Of a DNA stretch of 33,430 bases, positions 7,802 to 16,789 are shown one piece after another. Each line of letters opens with the position of its first letter. Within the stretch, counting starts at the first letter, position 1. The notes under the pieces are model-generated. The model ran no database searches, was not told where the DNA came from, and saw only the letters and a program-made list of their open reading frames with translations. The stretch is from assembly GCF_000498755.1 (NCBI RefSeq), contig NZ_AXUS01000027.1, positions 1-33,430 on the forward strand. The letters are read 5' to 3'. This DNA is from Clostridioides mangenotii TR (GTDB lineage Bacteria; Bacillota; Clostridia; Peptostreptococcales; Peptostreptococcaceae). The translations under genes and the position numbers were made by a program.

Positions 7802-8938
7802 ATGAAAAATTTTAAAAATGCAGACATAAAACTAACACTAATAATTCTTTTACCAATTGCTTTTATTGTAAACTTTATTGCATCTAAAAACCCTGAATTT
7901 GTGGAAAAATACTATTCATTATGGATAAGCAAATACATAGTAAAAATTTTGAGTTCCATAACAGGTATAATACCATTTTCACTTTACGAACTCACTATGT
8001 ACATTATTGCAATATCAATAATCGCTTGGATAATCACATTTATATATAAACTTACCAATGGTAAACAAGTATTTTCTCACTTTATAAAGCACTCTATAAT
8101 AAACATTCTTTGTATTGCATCTACAGTATATTTTTTGTTTATAGTCCTTTGGGGCATAAACTACAACAGAGTTTCCTTAGAGACGACCTTGCTACAAAAT
8201 TTACAATTCAAAAGTGGCAAAGACACAAAAGATAATAAAGATAACAAAGATTACAAAGATCTAATAAGCTTATACAGCTTCTTAGTAGAAAAATCTAACG
8301 AAACTAGAAAACTAACAAAGCAAGATAAAGAAAGCATTATGAAAAACAACTCCGACTACAGAGGCGTTATAAATAGAGCAAACTTAGGATACCAAAACAC
8401 AGAAGGCTTAATACCTGGATTTGAAGGAAACTACGCAAAAGCAAAACCAGTAAACTCCTCAGAACTTATGTGTTACACAGGAATAACTGGAATATATTTT
8501 CCATTTACAGGGGAAGCAAACGTAAACATAGCGGTGCCAGATTCCACACTACCTGCTACAGTATCACATGAAATGGCACATCAAAGGGGATTTGCCAGCG
8601 AAGACGAAGCCAACTTCATAGCTTATTTGACATCAGTAAATCATCCTGACAATGATTTTAAATACTCAGGATACACATTAGCATTAATGTACACAGGATC
8701 TGCCCTTAGAAAAGCCGATTACGAAGAATATATCAGAATATCATCAAAACTATCCGAAGATGTAAAAAGAGACTTAAACTATAACAGCGAGTTTTGGTCA
8801 AAATACGAAGGGAAAATAGACGAAATTTCTAATGAATTAAACAACACCTACTTAAAATCTAACGGAATAAAGAGCGGAGTACAAAATTACGGACAAATGG
8901 TGGAATTATTATTATTATATTTTAATAATGCAAAATGA
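7802..8938 (+). CDS. DUF3810 membrane protein with HExxH metallopeptidase-like motif
   Basis: A 378-residue protein. About three N-terminal membrane segments (roughly residues 10-27, 60-82 and 95-116) precede a soluble C-terminal domain. That domain carries SHEMAHQRGFASEDEANF, with H256, E257 and H260 forming HEMAH and a downstream Glu pattern as in zincin peptidases. This layout matches the DUF3810 family, which has the motif but whose activity has not, to my knowledge, been established. A lysine- and aspartate-rich low-complexity linker (KDTKDNKDNKDYKD) lies near residue 145. Monocistronic with its own promoter and terminator. Inference: a membrane-bound metallopeptidase facing the cell surface. 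The family call is good, the activity unproven. Confidence 0.8.
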   Translation: MKNFKNADIKLTLIILLPIAFIVNFIASKNPEFVEKYYSLWISKYIVKILSSITGIIPFSLYELTMYIIAISIIAWIITFIYKLTNGKQVFSHFIKHSIINILCIASTVYFLFIVLWGINYNRVSLETTLLQNLQFKSGKDTKDNKDNKDYKDLISLYSFLVEKSNETRKLTKQDKESIMKNNSDYRGVINRANLGYQNTEGLIPGFEGNYAKAKPVNSSELMCYTGITGIYFPFTGEANVNIAVPDSTLPATVSHEMAHQRGFASEDEANFIAYLTSVNHPDNDFKYSGYTLALMYTGSALRKADYEEYIRISSKLSEDVKRDLNYNSEFWSKYEGKIDEISNELNNTYLKSNGIKSGVQNYGQMVELLLLYFNNAK

Positions 8939-8944
8939 AAATAA

Positions 8945-9009
8945 AAAAGACATACAGCACAGTTTCAGACTTTTTCACATTCTGTGGTGCTGTATATCTT
9001 ATTTTTTTA
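8945..9009 (+). terminator. Terminator after the DUF3810 gene (bidirectional)
   Basis: Stem ATACAGCACAG...TCAGA with TCTG...GTGCTGTAT, then a T-run at 9002-9009; the A-run at 8944-8948 allows reverse use after ispG. Confidence 0.8.
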
Positions 9010-9089
9010 ATTTGCATTATTTATCAAGTTACTTTCCTACATTTTCATACTCATCCAGCGTAGATTAGTATCTATAACTCTTAATAAGA

Positions 9090-10145
9090 CTATAACTTAT
9101 CTATTTCATCTAGAAGTTCTTCAACCAAATCGCTGTCTTTTATCTTTCTGACAATCTCACCTTTTTTAAATAAAAGTCCTTCGCCTTTTCCGCCGGCTAT
9201 ACCAACATCAGCTTCTCTGGCTTCACCAGGTCCATTTACAGCACATCCCATAATAGCCACTGTAATATCCTTATCTAGATCAGCTATCTTCTTCTCAACA
9301 TCATTTACAACGCTTATTAGATCTATATTGCATCTACCGCAAGTTGGACAAGATACAACTTTAATTTTGTCATTTAAAAGTCCTAGGCTTCTAAGTATTT
9401 CTTTTCCAACACTAACTTCTTCAACAGGATCTCCTGTAAGCGAAATTCTTATTGTATCGCCTATTCCTTCTACAAGTAATGCTCCAACGCCTATCGATGA
9501 CTTTATAGTCCCTTTTTTAATGCTTCCGGATTCTGTTATCCCTACATGGAGAGGATAATCTACTTTTTCTGATATAAGTCTGTACGCATCTATAGTTTTA
9601 AATATATCTGAAGATTTAAGGGATATTACAGTATTATAGAAATCTAAGTCTTCCAAAATCTTAATATGACCCATTGCGCTCTCAACTAAAGCTTCAGGAG
9701 TTGCAGATCCGTATTTATCAAAAAGTTCTTTTTCTAGAGATCCTCCATTAACACCTATTCTTATCTTAAGATTCTTTTCCTTGCATTTATCAACTACCAT
9801 TTTAACTCTAGAAACATTACCTATATTTCCAGGATTGATTCTTACGCCATCTACTCCTTGATCTATTGCCTCAAGTGCTAATTTATAGTCAAAATGAATA
9901 TCTGCTATTACTGGAATTGAGACTTTACTCTTTATTTCCCCAATAGCTTTTGCTGCAACCATATCCGGAACTGCAACTCTTACTAGATCGCAACCAACTT
10001 CTTCAAGTCTTTTAATTTGCTCAATAGTAGCTTTTGCATCTCTAGTATCTGTATTAGTCATAGATTGTACCGAAATAGGATTATCTCCACCTATTTTTAC
10101 ATTTCCAACACTTACTTCTCTAGTTTTTCTTCTACTATAACTCAT
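9090..10145 (-). CDS. ispG: 4-hydroxy-3-methylbut-2-en-1-yl diphosphate synthase (flavodoxin)
   Basis: IspG (GcpE) makes HMBPP from MEcPP in the MEP isoprenoid pathway, using a [4Fe-4S] cluster and flavodoxin or ferredoxin. Seen: the N-terminal TIM-barrel part (VSVGNVKIGGDNPISVQSMT, then VADIHFDYKLALEAI-type sequence) and the C-terminal cluster ligands CPTCGRC and GCAVNGPGEA. An upstream ATG at 10232 would add a lysine-rich 29-residue tail not found in the family. The ATG at 10145 has AAAGGTGG seven bases ahead and gives 351 residues, the normal length, so I choose it. Last gene of the minus-strand dxr-rseP-ispG run, separated from rseP by a long hairpin. Confidence 0.95.
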   Translation of the reverse strand: MSYSRRKTREVSVGNVKIGGDNPISVQSMTNTDTRDAKATIEQIKRLEEVGCDLVRVAVPDMVAAKAIGEIKSKVSIPVIADIHFDYKLALEAIDQGVDGVRINPGNIGNVSRVKMVVDKCKEKNLKIRIGVNGGSLEKELFDKYGSATPEALVESAMGHIKILEDLDFYNTVISLKSSDIFKTIDAYRLISEKVDYPLHVGITESGSIKKGTIKSSIGVGALLVEGIGDTIRISLTGDPVEEVSVGKEILRSLGLLNDKIKVVSCPTCGRCNIDLISVVNDVEKKIADLDKDITVAIMGCAVNGPGEAREADVGIAGGKGEGLLFKKGEIVRKIKDSDLVEELLDEIDKL

Positions 10146-10241
10146 ATTTACCACCTTTAATTTTAAGCATGTAGTTTTTGCTTTTTTATCTATTTTTATG
10201 TTATTTTTATATTTATACGTATGTATTTGCATTTAACCAAC

Positions 10242-10320
10242 AAAACTTATCGATTGAGTTCTGTCACAATCTTTATTTTGCAAATTAAAACTGATGTGAG
10301 CAGACAATCGATAAGTTTTT
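10242..10320 (-). terminator. Long intercistronic hairpin between rseP and ispG
   Basis: Outer 15-bp stem AAAACTTATCGATTG (10242-10256) with CAATCGATAAGTTTT (from 10305), continued by an inner TCTG-TCACA/TGTGAGCAGA stem with one bulge. On the minus strand the 3' side ends in TTTTGTTGG, a short U tract, so it may act as a partial terminator or processing site that lowers ispG expression. The plus strand has the better T-run. Confidence 0.55.
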
Positions 10321-10336
10321 TTATTAATACTAATTT

Positions 10337-11347
10337 TTATTGAAATAATCTTAAAACATCTTTGTAAGTAATAAAAATCATAAACAGCATAAGCGCTCCA
10401 AAACCTACAAGATTTAAAAATCCTTCTTTATTTGGATCAAATTTCTTACCGCCTCTTATACCTTCTATTATAAGCATAAGTATTCTCCATCCATCAAGTG
10501 CTGGAATTGGAAGTAAGTTTAGTATTCCAAGGTTTAAACTGATTACAGATCCTAAGTATAGTAAATTAATCACACCTGTCTTAGCTGCATCAGATACCAT
10601 CCCTATTACTCCAACCGGTCCAGCTACTGAATTTGAAAATCCTCCAGGAACTGTTCCTGTAATCATTTGACCTAAGAAAGCAAACATTTGTTTAGTCATG
10701 CTTACAGTTGTTTCAAAAGAATAAGTTATCGATCCAAATATACTCTTTTCCATTTTAGGAGACATACCTATTAAGTAAGTTCCTTGTTTCTTTTCAGGAG
10801 TGACTGTTACTTCTCTTATCTTCCCATTTCTCTCTAATTCTACGTTTAAATCTTTACCCCCAGAGCCATGTACTGTCTTTACAGTTTGCTCCCAAGAAGT
10901 TACGTTTTTTCCATTAATTTTAAGTATCTTATCTCCAGTTTCTATACCTACCATTTGTGCAGGTCCAGATTTTATAAGTTCTCCAACTATAGCCTCTTTA
11001 GATGGAACCCCTAAAGACATAAATACCGGAATCAGTACAATCACTGCAAGAATCAAGTTAAATATTGGACCAGCTAATATCGTGCTAAGTCTAGCAGGAA
11101 GACTTTTATTTCCGAAAGAGTCTGGATCATTTGAACTCTCATCTTCACCTTCCATACTTACAAAACCGCCAAGTGGCAATAGTCTTATCGAATACTCTGT
11201 TCCTCTTTTTATACTAAAAACTTTAGGTCCCATACCGATAGCAAATTCATGCACCTTTACTCCACTTAGTTTTGCAAACAAAAAGTGACCTAGCTCATGA
11301 ATAAAAATAATTATACTAAACAGTATAAGCGCAACTATTATAGTCAT
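10337..11347 (-). CDS. rseP: Site-2 intramembrane zinc metalloprotease RseP
   Basis: Membrane protease of the RseP/RasP/YluC family that cleaves anti-sigma factors and leftover signal peptides within the bilayer. Seen: HELGH at residues 17-21 in the first membrane helix, the FAIGMGPKVF segment after it, a single PDZ domain around residues 120-190 (GDKILKINGKNV), and the C-terminal NLLPIPALDGWRI, whose Asp is the third zinc ligand. Length 336 is typical for Firmicutes. Start ATG has AGGAGAG ahead. It begins 11 bases after the dxr stop, so it is cotranscribed with dxr, as in many Firmicutes. Confidence 0.95.
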   Translation of the reverse strand: MTIIVALILFSIIIFIHELGHFLFAKLSGVKVHEFAIGMGPKVFSIKRGTEYSIRLLPLGGFVSMEGEDESSNDPDSFGNKSLPARLSTILAGPIFNLILAVIVLIPVFMSLGVPSKEAIVGELIKSGPAQMVGIETGDKILKINGKNVTSWEQTVKTVHGSGGKDLNVELERNGKIREVTVTPEKKQGTYLIGMSPKMEKSIFGSITYSFETTVSMTKQMFAFLGQMITGTVPGGFSNSVAGPVGVIGMVSDAAKTGVINLLYLGSVISLNLGILNLLPIPALDGWRILMLIIEGIRGGKKFDPNKEGFLNLVGFGALMLFMIFITYKDVLRLFQ

Positions 11348-11358
11348 AAATTTCTCTC

Positions 11359-12513
11359 CTATCCTTTAATCCTTTTTTTTACGAAATCTCTACTCCATCT
11401 ATCAATCTCAAGTATATCTTCTAAAGTTGCATTTTCTATGCTTTTGTGAGATTCCAAAACTTTCTCTATAAAATATGGTATGTCATAGAACTCTATTTTA
11501 TCCTCTAAAAATTCATTTACTAAAATTTCATTGGCCGAATTTAAAGCCGCTGAGTAAGTTCCTCCAAGCTCAAGACATTTATACGCTAGATTTAAGCAGG
11601 GAAAAGTGTCCAGATCGGGATTTTCAAATGTCAATGTTGCTATTTTCGAAAAATCAATTCTTTCGTAGCTATTTGAAATTCTATCTGGATATCCTAGAGC
11701 ATATTGTATAGGCAACTTCATATCTGGACAACCAAGCTGTGCAATTACCGAGCTGTCATCAAATTGTACCATAGAATGTATTATGCTCTGTGGATGAACA
11801 ACTACATCTATTTTATTGTATGAAACATCAAATAACCATTTAGCTTCAATAACTTCCAACCCTTTGTTCATTAGAGTAGATGAATCTATACTTATCTTTC
11901 TACCCATACTCCAGTTTGGATGTTTTAACGCCTCATTTTTAGTTATATTTATTAAATCTTCTCTCTTCTTACCTCTAAAAGGACCTCCAGAAGCAGTCAA
12001 AATTAACTTGTCTATATTTTTCAAATTCTCTCCTTGAAGAGATTGGAATATAGCACTATGCTCACTATCTACAGGGAGTATTTTCACTCCATTCTTTTGA
12101 GCTAAATCCATAACCAATTTTCCTGCAGTTACCAGTGTTTCTTTATTTGCAAGGGCTATATCTATCCCCTTTTCTATTGCTGCAATTGTCGGCACAAGAC
12201 CAATCATGCCTACTACAGCAGTTAAAAGTATATCTATTTCATCCAAAGTAGATATTGCTTTAAGGCCTTCCATTCCACACAAAACTTCTATATCTATACC
12301 TGATGGAATACTGTCTTTTAATTTTTTATAGCTTACGTCTTGATAGACTGTAACGTATTTCGGTTTAAACTCTACTATTTGTTCTAACAATAAATCTACG
12401 CTACTATTTGCAGAAATAGCAACTACCTCAAACTTATCACTGTTTTCTCTAACCACATCTAAGGTTTGTTTTCCGATAGAACCTGTTGAACCTAAGATTG
12501 ATATTTTCTTCAT
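11359..12513 (-). CDS. dxr: 1-deoxy-D-xylulose 5-phosphate reductoisomerase
   Basis: Converts DXP to MEP with NADPH, the committed step of the non-mevalonate isoprenoid pathway. Seen: Rossmann motif [14 protein letters not shown] at the N-terminus, [11 protein letters not shown], the catalytic [11 protein letters not shown] segment, LTASGGPFR, and [20 protein letters not shown] with its metal- and substrate-binding residues. Length 384 is normal. It probably has its own promoter in the 171-base spacer after cdsA. With uppS and ispG nearby, the cluster covers both production and use of isoprenyl diphosphates for the cell-wall lipid carrier. Confidence 0.96.
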   Translation of the reverse strand: MKKISILGSTGSIGKQTLDVVRENSDKFEVVAISANSSVDLLLEQIVEFKPKYVTVYQDVSYKKLKDSIPSGIDIEVLCGMEGLKAISTLDEIDILLTAVVGMIGLVPTIAAIEKGIDIALANKETLVTAGKLVMDLAQKNGVKILPVDSEHSAIFQSLQGENLKNIDKLILTASGGPFRGKKREDLINITKNEALKHPNWSMGRKISIDSSTLMNKGLEVIEAKWLFDVSYNKIDVVVHPQSIIHSMVQFDDSSVIAQLGCPDMKLPIQYALGYPDRISNSYERIDFSKIATLTFENPDLDTFPCLNLAYKCLELGGTYSAALNSANEILVNEFLEDKIEFYDIPYFIEKVLESHKSIENATLEDILEIDRWSRDFVKKRIKG

Positions 12514-12554
12514 AAAAGTAATCCTTTCTACAATTAAAATTTCAATTAATAATT

Positions 12555-12563
12555 ATTATACCA
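12555..12563 (-). promoter_or_regulatory. Extended -10 promoter ahead of dxr
   Basis: Reads TGGTATAAT on the minus strand, a consensus TATAAT with the TGn extension; the -35 (GTTAAA at 17 bases) is poor, as is common with extended -10 promoters. About 42 bases before the dxr start. Confidence 0.5.
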
Positions 12564-12665
12564 TTTATACCACTATTTTTAACATTATTCACGTAAACTT
12601 CACTTATATTAACTAATTCTTAGTATTCATTTAAACTTTAAACCAAACAGTTAGATAAAATAAAT

Positions 12666-12685
12666 GCCCCAGCGTAAACTGGAGC
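12666..12685 (-). terminator. Short hairpin at the end of cdsA
   Basis: GCTCCAG/CTGGGGC stem (12666-12672 with 12679-12685) with a six-base loop, touching the cdsA stop codon and followed on the minus strand by ATTTATTTTATC. A weak terminator; read-through into dxr is likely. Confidence 0.4.
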
Positions 12686-13464
12686 TAATTTGTGAAAAAC
12701 TTTATTGCATTGTATACGAATGGTGCAACTAAAAGCACACTATCGAATCTATCTAAAATACCGCCGTGTCCAGGTATTATTTTTCCATAATCTTTAATTC
12801 CAGCAAACCTTTTTATCGATGATGCAAATAGATCGCCCAACTGAGCTATAACACTACCAACACATCCTAAAAAGAACATCAAAGTCATATTAAGTCCAAA
12901 AATATAGCCGAATACAACACAAGAAAAGGCACTTCCTAGTGTTCCTCCTACACAACCCTCAATAGTCTTTTTAGGGCTTATAGATGGAATCAACTTGTGT
13001 TTCCCAATCATACTTCCTATAAAATAAGCAAAAGTGTCTGTCGCAAAAGCTATTACAAAAATAATCCAGACGTAAACACTACCTTTTGCAAAATTATCCA
13101 TTGTAAGAATTATAAAATCAAATAACAGTCCAATATAGAATATTCCTAAAAATGTAACGGAAAAATCCATAACATCGTATCTTCCGCTTAAAATATGCAC
13201 TATTCCTATTAAAAAAAGTATAAAAATAATTGCATACGTATACCAAATTGGCAAGCCAAAAATATTTTTTGCAGCTAGATAAACAGAAAATATATAACCT
13301 AATATAAACATAGGATTCATATTTTTTGCTTTAAAAGCTTTGTAAAATTCATGTAATGCAATTGCCACTACTGCCATTTCTAATATATACAGGGGAGTTC
13401 CTCCATATAATACAAAAACGAACAATGGTAGTAAAATTAATGAAGCAATAGTTCTTTTAAGCAT
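12685..13464 (-). CDS. cdsA: Phosphatidate cytidylyltransferase (CDP-diglyceride synthase)
   Basis: Integral membrane enzyme making CDP-diacylglycerol from phosphatidic acid and CTP, the branch point of phospholipid synthesis. Seen: 259 residues with about seven or eight membrane segments and the C-terminal family signature KRFAGIKDYGKIIPGHGGIL followed by DRFDS, which carries the conserved Asp residues binding Mg2+. The segment IGKHKLIPSISPKKTIEG is also typical. It starts 11 bases after the uppS stop with AAGGAGA ahead of ATG, so it is in the same operon as uppS, the usual arrangement in bacteria. Confidence 0.95.
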   Translation of the reverse strand: MLKRTIASLILLPLFVFVLYGGTPLYILEMAVVAIALHEFYKAFKAKNMNPMFILGYIFSVYLAAKNIFGLPIWYTYAIIFILFLIGIVHILSGRYDVMDFSVTFLGIFYIGLLFDFIILTMDNFAKGSVYVWIIFVIAFATDTFAYFIGSMIGKHKLIPSISPKKTIEGCVGGTLGSAFSCVVFGYIFGLNMTLMFFLGCVGSVIAQLGDLFASSIKRFAGIKDYGKIIPGHGGILDRFDSVLLVAPFVYNAIKFFTN

Positions 13465-13475
13465 AAATCTTCTCC

Positions 13476-14210
13476 TTACTTAAGCCCTCCAAATCTCCTA
13501 TCTCTATTTTGATAAGTGTAGATCGCCTTTTGAAGTTCAAACTTATTGAAATCAGGCCAGTGAATATCTGCAAAGTAAAATTCTGAGTAAGCTACTTCCC
13601 ACAATAAAAAGTTACTTAGTCTCTGTTCACCACTAGTTCTTATTAATAAATCAGGGTCTGGAATAGACTTTGTGCTCAAATAATCTTTCAAAGTGTTATC
13701 ATCAATGTCACTTATATCTAGTTTACCACTCTTAGAATCATTTACAATATCTATTAGCGCATTTTTTATATCAGATCTACTTCCGTAGTTTAACGCTAAA
13801 TTTAAATTTACACCTGTATTATTTGCTGTCAACTCTTTAATATTCTCAAGCTCAACCCTACACAGCTCTGGTAAAGCATTAGTAAAGCCAATTGCAGTTA
13901 CTTTAACATTGTTTTGATGAAGCTCTTTTGCTTCATTTTTTAAATATTTTACTAAAAGTCCCATAAGAGCATCTACTTCTAATTTAGGTCTCTTCCAATT
14001 TTCAGTTGAAAATGCGTATAGAGTCAAATACTTTACACCTAAATTTGAACACTCTTTTACAACTTCTCTTATTATTTCTACCCCTGCCTTGTGTCCTACA
14101 GTTCTTGGAAGGAATTTAGATTTTGCCCATCTTCCGTTTCCGTCCATAATAATAGCTATATGAGTTGGTATGTTGTTTTTATTTATTTTTTTGCTAAAAT
14201 CCTCGTTCAT
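13476..14210 (-). CDS. uppS: Isoprenyl transferase (undecaprenyl diphosphate synthase)
   Basis: Cis-prenyltransferase adding eight isopentenyl units to farnesyl diphosphate to give the C55 carrier for peptidoglycan. Seen: HIAIIMDGNGRWAK with the catalytic Asp, GHKAGVEIIREVV, TLYAFSTENWKRP, and the C-terminal DLLIRTSGEQRLSNFLLWE and SEFYFADIHWPDF. The length of 244 is normal. Start ATG has GGAGG nine bases upstream. A perfect-looking hairpin lies directly before the ribosome site, at the end of the preceding 65-residue gene, and may tune processing or translation. Confidence 0.96.
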   Translation of the reverse strand: MNEDFSKKINKNNIPTHIAIIMDGNGRWAKSKFLPRTVGHKAGVEIIREVVKECSNLGVKYLTLYAFSTENWKRPKLEVDALMGLLVKYLKNEAKELHQNNVKVTAIGFTNALPELCRVELENIKELTANNTGVNLNLALNYGSRSDIKNALIDIVNDSKSGKLDISDIDDNTLKDYLSTKSIPDPDLLIRTSGEQRLSNFLLWEVAYSEFYFADIHWPDFNKFELQKAIYTYQNRDRRFGGLK

Positions 14211-14228
14211 ATTTCTGCCTCCAATAGT

Positions 14229-14267
14229 TTTCTGGCTCCTTAATTTATATCAAGGAGTCAGAAAATA
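14229..14267 (-). promoter_or_regulatory. Intercistronic hairpin before uppS
   Basis: TTTTCTGACTCCTT pairs with AAGGAGCCAGAAAA (14-base arms, one wobble, ten-base loop). It covers the last codons of the 65-residue gene and ends six bases before the uppS ribosome site. There is no T-run on the minus strand, so it is more likely an mRNA stability or processing element than a terminator. Confidence 0.5.
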
Positions 14268-14447
14268 TGTGATTATTAACTCTACACTATCATCAATTTC
14301 AGATATCTTTACTACTCTAGGAACAATAAGCTTATCCTTATCCTTCTTGCCTTCTATAGATATTACCCTGTAATTTATATCTCTATCTTCGAAGTACATC
14401 TTAACATCATCTAAATGAAGTCCAAGAAGGTTATAATATTTATTCAA
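14250..14447 (-). CDS. Conserved-looking small protein between frr and uppS, 65 residues
   Basis: Starts at TTG two bases after the frr stop; its ribosome site GGAGG lies inside the last frr codons (ATGGAGGTATAA), so it is translationally coupled to frr. The product begins with TTG-encoded Met, then NKYYNLLGLHLDDVKMYF, and ends in DDSVELIITYFLTP. The LGLHLDDVKMYFEDRDINYRV segment loosely recalls one PASTA-like beta-alpha unit, but this is too weak to name it. No signal peptide or membrane helix. Its place in a translation and lipid-carrier operon suggests a housekeeping role; function unknown. Confidence 0.7.
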   Translation of the reverse strand: MNKYYNLLGLHLDDVKMYFEDRDINYRVISIEGKKDKDKLIVPRVVKISEIDDSVELIITYFLTP

Positions 14448-14449
14448 TA

Positions 14450-15007
14450 TTATACCTCCATTATATCCTTTTCTTTGTTTGCTAATAATGTATCTATATT
14501 TTTTATATATTTATCAGTTATTTTTTGCACTTCATCTTGTGATTTTTTTAGTTCATCTTCTGTTATTTCGCCGTCTTTTTCCATCTTTTTAAGTTTATCA
14601 TTTGAGTCTCTTCTATCATTTCTAACTCTTATTTTAAACTCTTCAGATACTTTAGAAGCTCTCTTTGCAAGTTCTTTTCTTCTCTCTTCTGTAAGCATAG
14701 GTACAGATATTCTTATCACTTCACCATCGTTTGTAGGGTTAAGTCCTAGATCTGCTGTTCTTATAGCTTTTTCTATATCTGCTAACGCTGTTTTATCCCA
14801 AGGGCTTATAAGTAACGTTCTTGGCTCAGGTACAGAGATTGCTCCTATTTGATTTACAGGAGTAAGAGTTCCGTAATAGTCTACTCTCACTTTATCCAAC
14901 ATTTGAGCATTTGCTCTTCCAGCTCTTATAGTTGTAAATTCTACTTTTAGAGCTTCAATAGTGCTTTCCATTCTAGTCTCTAATTGCTTATGTAGTTCTA
15001 GTTTCAT
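14450..15007 (-). CDS. frr: Ribosome recycling factor
   Basis: Splits post-termination ribosomes together with EF-G. Seen: the N-terminal helix ending TTIRAGRANAQMLDKVRVDY, the LTPVNQIGAISVPEPRTLLI strands, and the long C-terminal coiled region LTEERRKELAKRASKVSEEF to MEV. Two ATGs are available. The one at 15016 overlaps the GGGAGG ribosome site itself, so the ATG nine bases further on (15007) is the likely start and gives exactly 185 residues, the family norm. It follows pyrH by 21 bases and is coupled to the small gene downstream. Confidence 0.97.
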   Translation of the reverse strand: MKLELHKQLETRMESTIEALKVEFTTIRAGRANAQMLDKVRVDYYGTLTPVNQIGAISVPEPRTLLISPWDKTALADIEKAIRTADLGLNPTNDGEVIRISVPMLTEERRKELAKRASKVSEEFKIRVRNDRRDSNDKLKKMEKDGEITEDELKKSQDEVQKITDKYIKNIDTLLANKEKDIMEV

Positions 15008-15028
15008 AAAATTCATCCTCCCTATATA

Positions 15029-15733
15029 TTATTTTACAATAGTTCCTATATTTTCACCGCTAACTGCTCTTATAATATTCTCTGTAGTAAGTTTAAATAC
15101 CTTTATTGGTATTTTGTTATCCATACATAAAGATGTAGCAGTTGAGTCCATAACTTTTAACTCTTTTTGTATAACTTCCATATATGTTAATTCAGTAAAT
15201 TTAATAGCATCATCATATATTTTAGGATCTTTGTCGTATACTGCGTCCACATTTTTAGCCAATAATATTACTTCAGCTTCCATTTCTGCTGCACGAAGTG
15301 CTGCTGTAGTATCAGTAGTAAAGTACGGATTTCCGGTACCCGCTCCAAATATCACAACTCTTTCTTTTTCTAGATGTCTAACAGCTCTTCTTCTAATGTA
15401 TGGTTCTGCGATCTGTCTCATATCTATCGCTGTCTGTACTCTTGTAGGAACTTCTATGTTTTCTAAAGCATCCTGTAAAGCCATAGCATTCATAACTGTA
15501 GCCATCATTCCAATATAGTCGGCAGTTGTTCTGTCCATTCCTTCGCTAGTTCTTCCTCTCCAGAAGTTACCACCACCTACAACTACTGCTACTTCCACTC
15601 CAATTTCTTGGATATTCTTTATAGCAACAGCTATATCATTTACTACATCATTATTTATGCCAAAACCTCTATCTCCTGCTAGCGCTTCTCCACTCAACTT
15701 CAAAAGAACTCTTTTATATACTGGTTTATCCAT
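15029..15733 (-). CDS. pyrH: UMP kinase
   Basis: Hexameric amino acid kinase-fold enzyme phosphorylating UMP to UDP with ATP. Seen: [20 protein letters not shown] at the N-terminus, [30 protein letters not shown], and the [14 protein letters not shown] segment of the bacterial family. The 234-residue length is typical. AGGAGG lies eight bases before the ATG. It is separated from tsf upstream by a good terminator, so pyrH-frr-uppS may depend on read-through or a promoter in the 85-base spacer. The pyrH-frr pairing is widely conserved. Confidence 0.97.
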   Translation of the reverse strand: MDKPVYKRVLLKLSGEALAGDRGFGINNDVVNDIAVAIKNIQEIGVEVAVVVGGGNFWRGRTSEGMDRTTADYIGMMATVMNAMALQDALENIEVPTRVQTAIDMRQIAEPYIRRRAVRHLEKERVVIFGAGTGNPYFTTDTTAALRAAEMEAEVILLAKNVDAVYDKDPKIYDDAIKFTELTYMEVIQKELKVMDSTATSLCMDNKIPIKVFKLTTENIIRAVSGENIGTIVK

Positions 15734-15777
15734 TAAAAACCTCCTGTTTTACTACTTATCTTCTACTAAAATTATAA

Positions 15778-15816
15778 CACTTTTTAAAAAAGAGAACACG
15801 TATGTGTTCTCTTTTT
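15778..15816 (-). terminator. Terminator between tsf and pyrH
   Basis: GAGAACAC/GTGTTCTC stem with a four-base loop at 15791-15810, preceded by AAAAA and followed on the minus strand by TTTTTT. It should end or attenuate rpsB-tsf transcripts. Confidence 0.82.
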
Positions 15817-15818
15817 GG

Positions 15819-16733
15819 TTAATTCTTAAGTTGCTTAGCAACCTCTTCTGCAAAGTTTTCTTCTTTCTTTTCTATACCTTCACCAACTTCGAATCTCACA
15901 ACTTTAACAACATTTATGTCAGATCCAACTTGTTTAGCTACATCAGCAACTAATTGTTTAACTGTTAAATCTGGATTTTTAACGAATGTTTGCTCTAATA
16001 AACAAACTTCTTTTAATTCTTTCTCTAGTCTACCTTTAACCATCTTCTCAACTATGTTAGCAGGCTTTCCTTCGTTTAAAGCTTGTTGAGTTAAGATTTC
16101 AGTTTCATGAGCTATGTAATCAGCATCAACTTCATCTCTAGATACATATTTAGGATTCATAGCAGCAACTTGCATAGCAATATCTTTACCTAATGTTAAT
16201 ATTTTTGCATCTTTAGAATCAGTAGCTAGTTCAACTATAACACCTATTTTACCAGCACCGTGAATGTATCCAGCAACTTGTCCATCTGTAGTTACTTTTG
16301 CAAATCTTCTTATGTCTAGTTTTTCTCCTATAGTAGCTATTCTATTATTTAAAACTTCCTTTAAAGTTATACCTTCTGCATGAGTTTCATTTAAGAATGC
16401 TTCTATTTCAGTATTAGTTGTAACTAATGCCATTTCAGCCGCATCTTTAACTAATTTTTTGAAATCCTCGTTTTTAGCAACGAAGTCAGTCTCTGAGTTT
16501 ACTTCTACTATAGAAGCAACTGAGTTATCAGCGTTTATTTCTATTGTCACAAGGCCTTCAGCAGCTACTCTATCAGCTTTCTTAGCAGCTTTTGATAACC
16601 CTTTTTCTCTTAATATATCTATCGCTTTTTCAATGTTAGCATCAGCTTCTTGTAAAGCTTTTTTACAGTCCATCATTCCAGCGCCTGTAGTTTCTCTCAA
16701 CTCTTTAACCATTTGAGCAGTAATATTTGCCAT
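15819..16733 (-). CDS. tsf: Translation elongation factor Ts
   Basis: Guanine nucleotide exchange factor for EF-Tu. Seen: the N-terminal UBA-like domain with LRETTGAGMMDCKKALQEA, VEVNSETDFVAKNEDF (the TDFVA loop that enters EF-Tu), the YIHGAGKIGVIVEL segment, and the AMNPKYVSRDEV and LLEQTFVKNPDLTV regions. Length 304 is usual for Firmicutes. Ribosome site AGGAGGG before ATG. It sits behind rpsB as in nearly all bacteria, with a strong hairpin in the spacer between them. Confidence 0.97.
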   Translation of the reverse strand: MANITAQMVKELRETTGAGMMDCKKALQEADANIEKAIDILREKGLSKAAKKADRVAAEGLVTIEINADNSVASIVEVNSETDFVAKNEDFKKLVKDAAEMALVTTNTEIEAFLNETHAEGITLKEVLNNRIATIGEKLDIRRFAKVTTDGQVAGYIHGAGKIGVIVELATDSKDAKILTLGKDIAMQVAAMNPKYVSRDEVDADYIAHETEILTQQALNEGKPANIVEKMVKGRLEKELKEVCLLEQTFVKNPDLTVKQLVADVAKQVGSDINVVKVVRFEVGEGIEKKEENFAEEVAKQLKN

Positions 16734-16789
16734 TTATAAATTCCCTCCTACTTTTTGTAAATCCGAATTATTTATTTAAATATACATTA

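Noticed and set aside
10800-11288. 162-residue open frame on the plus strand
   Set aside because: Lies fully inside rseP in antisense; its Ser/Pro/Leu-rich composition is typical of a shadow of a minus-strand gene and it has no ribosome site.
14415-14852. 145-residue plus-strand frame over frr
   Set aside because: Antisense to frr with low-complexity Ser/Phe-rich product and no ribosome site; frr is certain.
14961-15518. 185-residue plus-strand frame over pyrH
   Set aside because: Antisense shadow of pyrH; hydrophobic Ser/Ile-rich sequence with no start signals.
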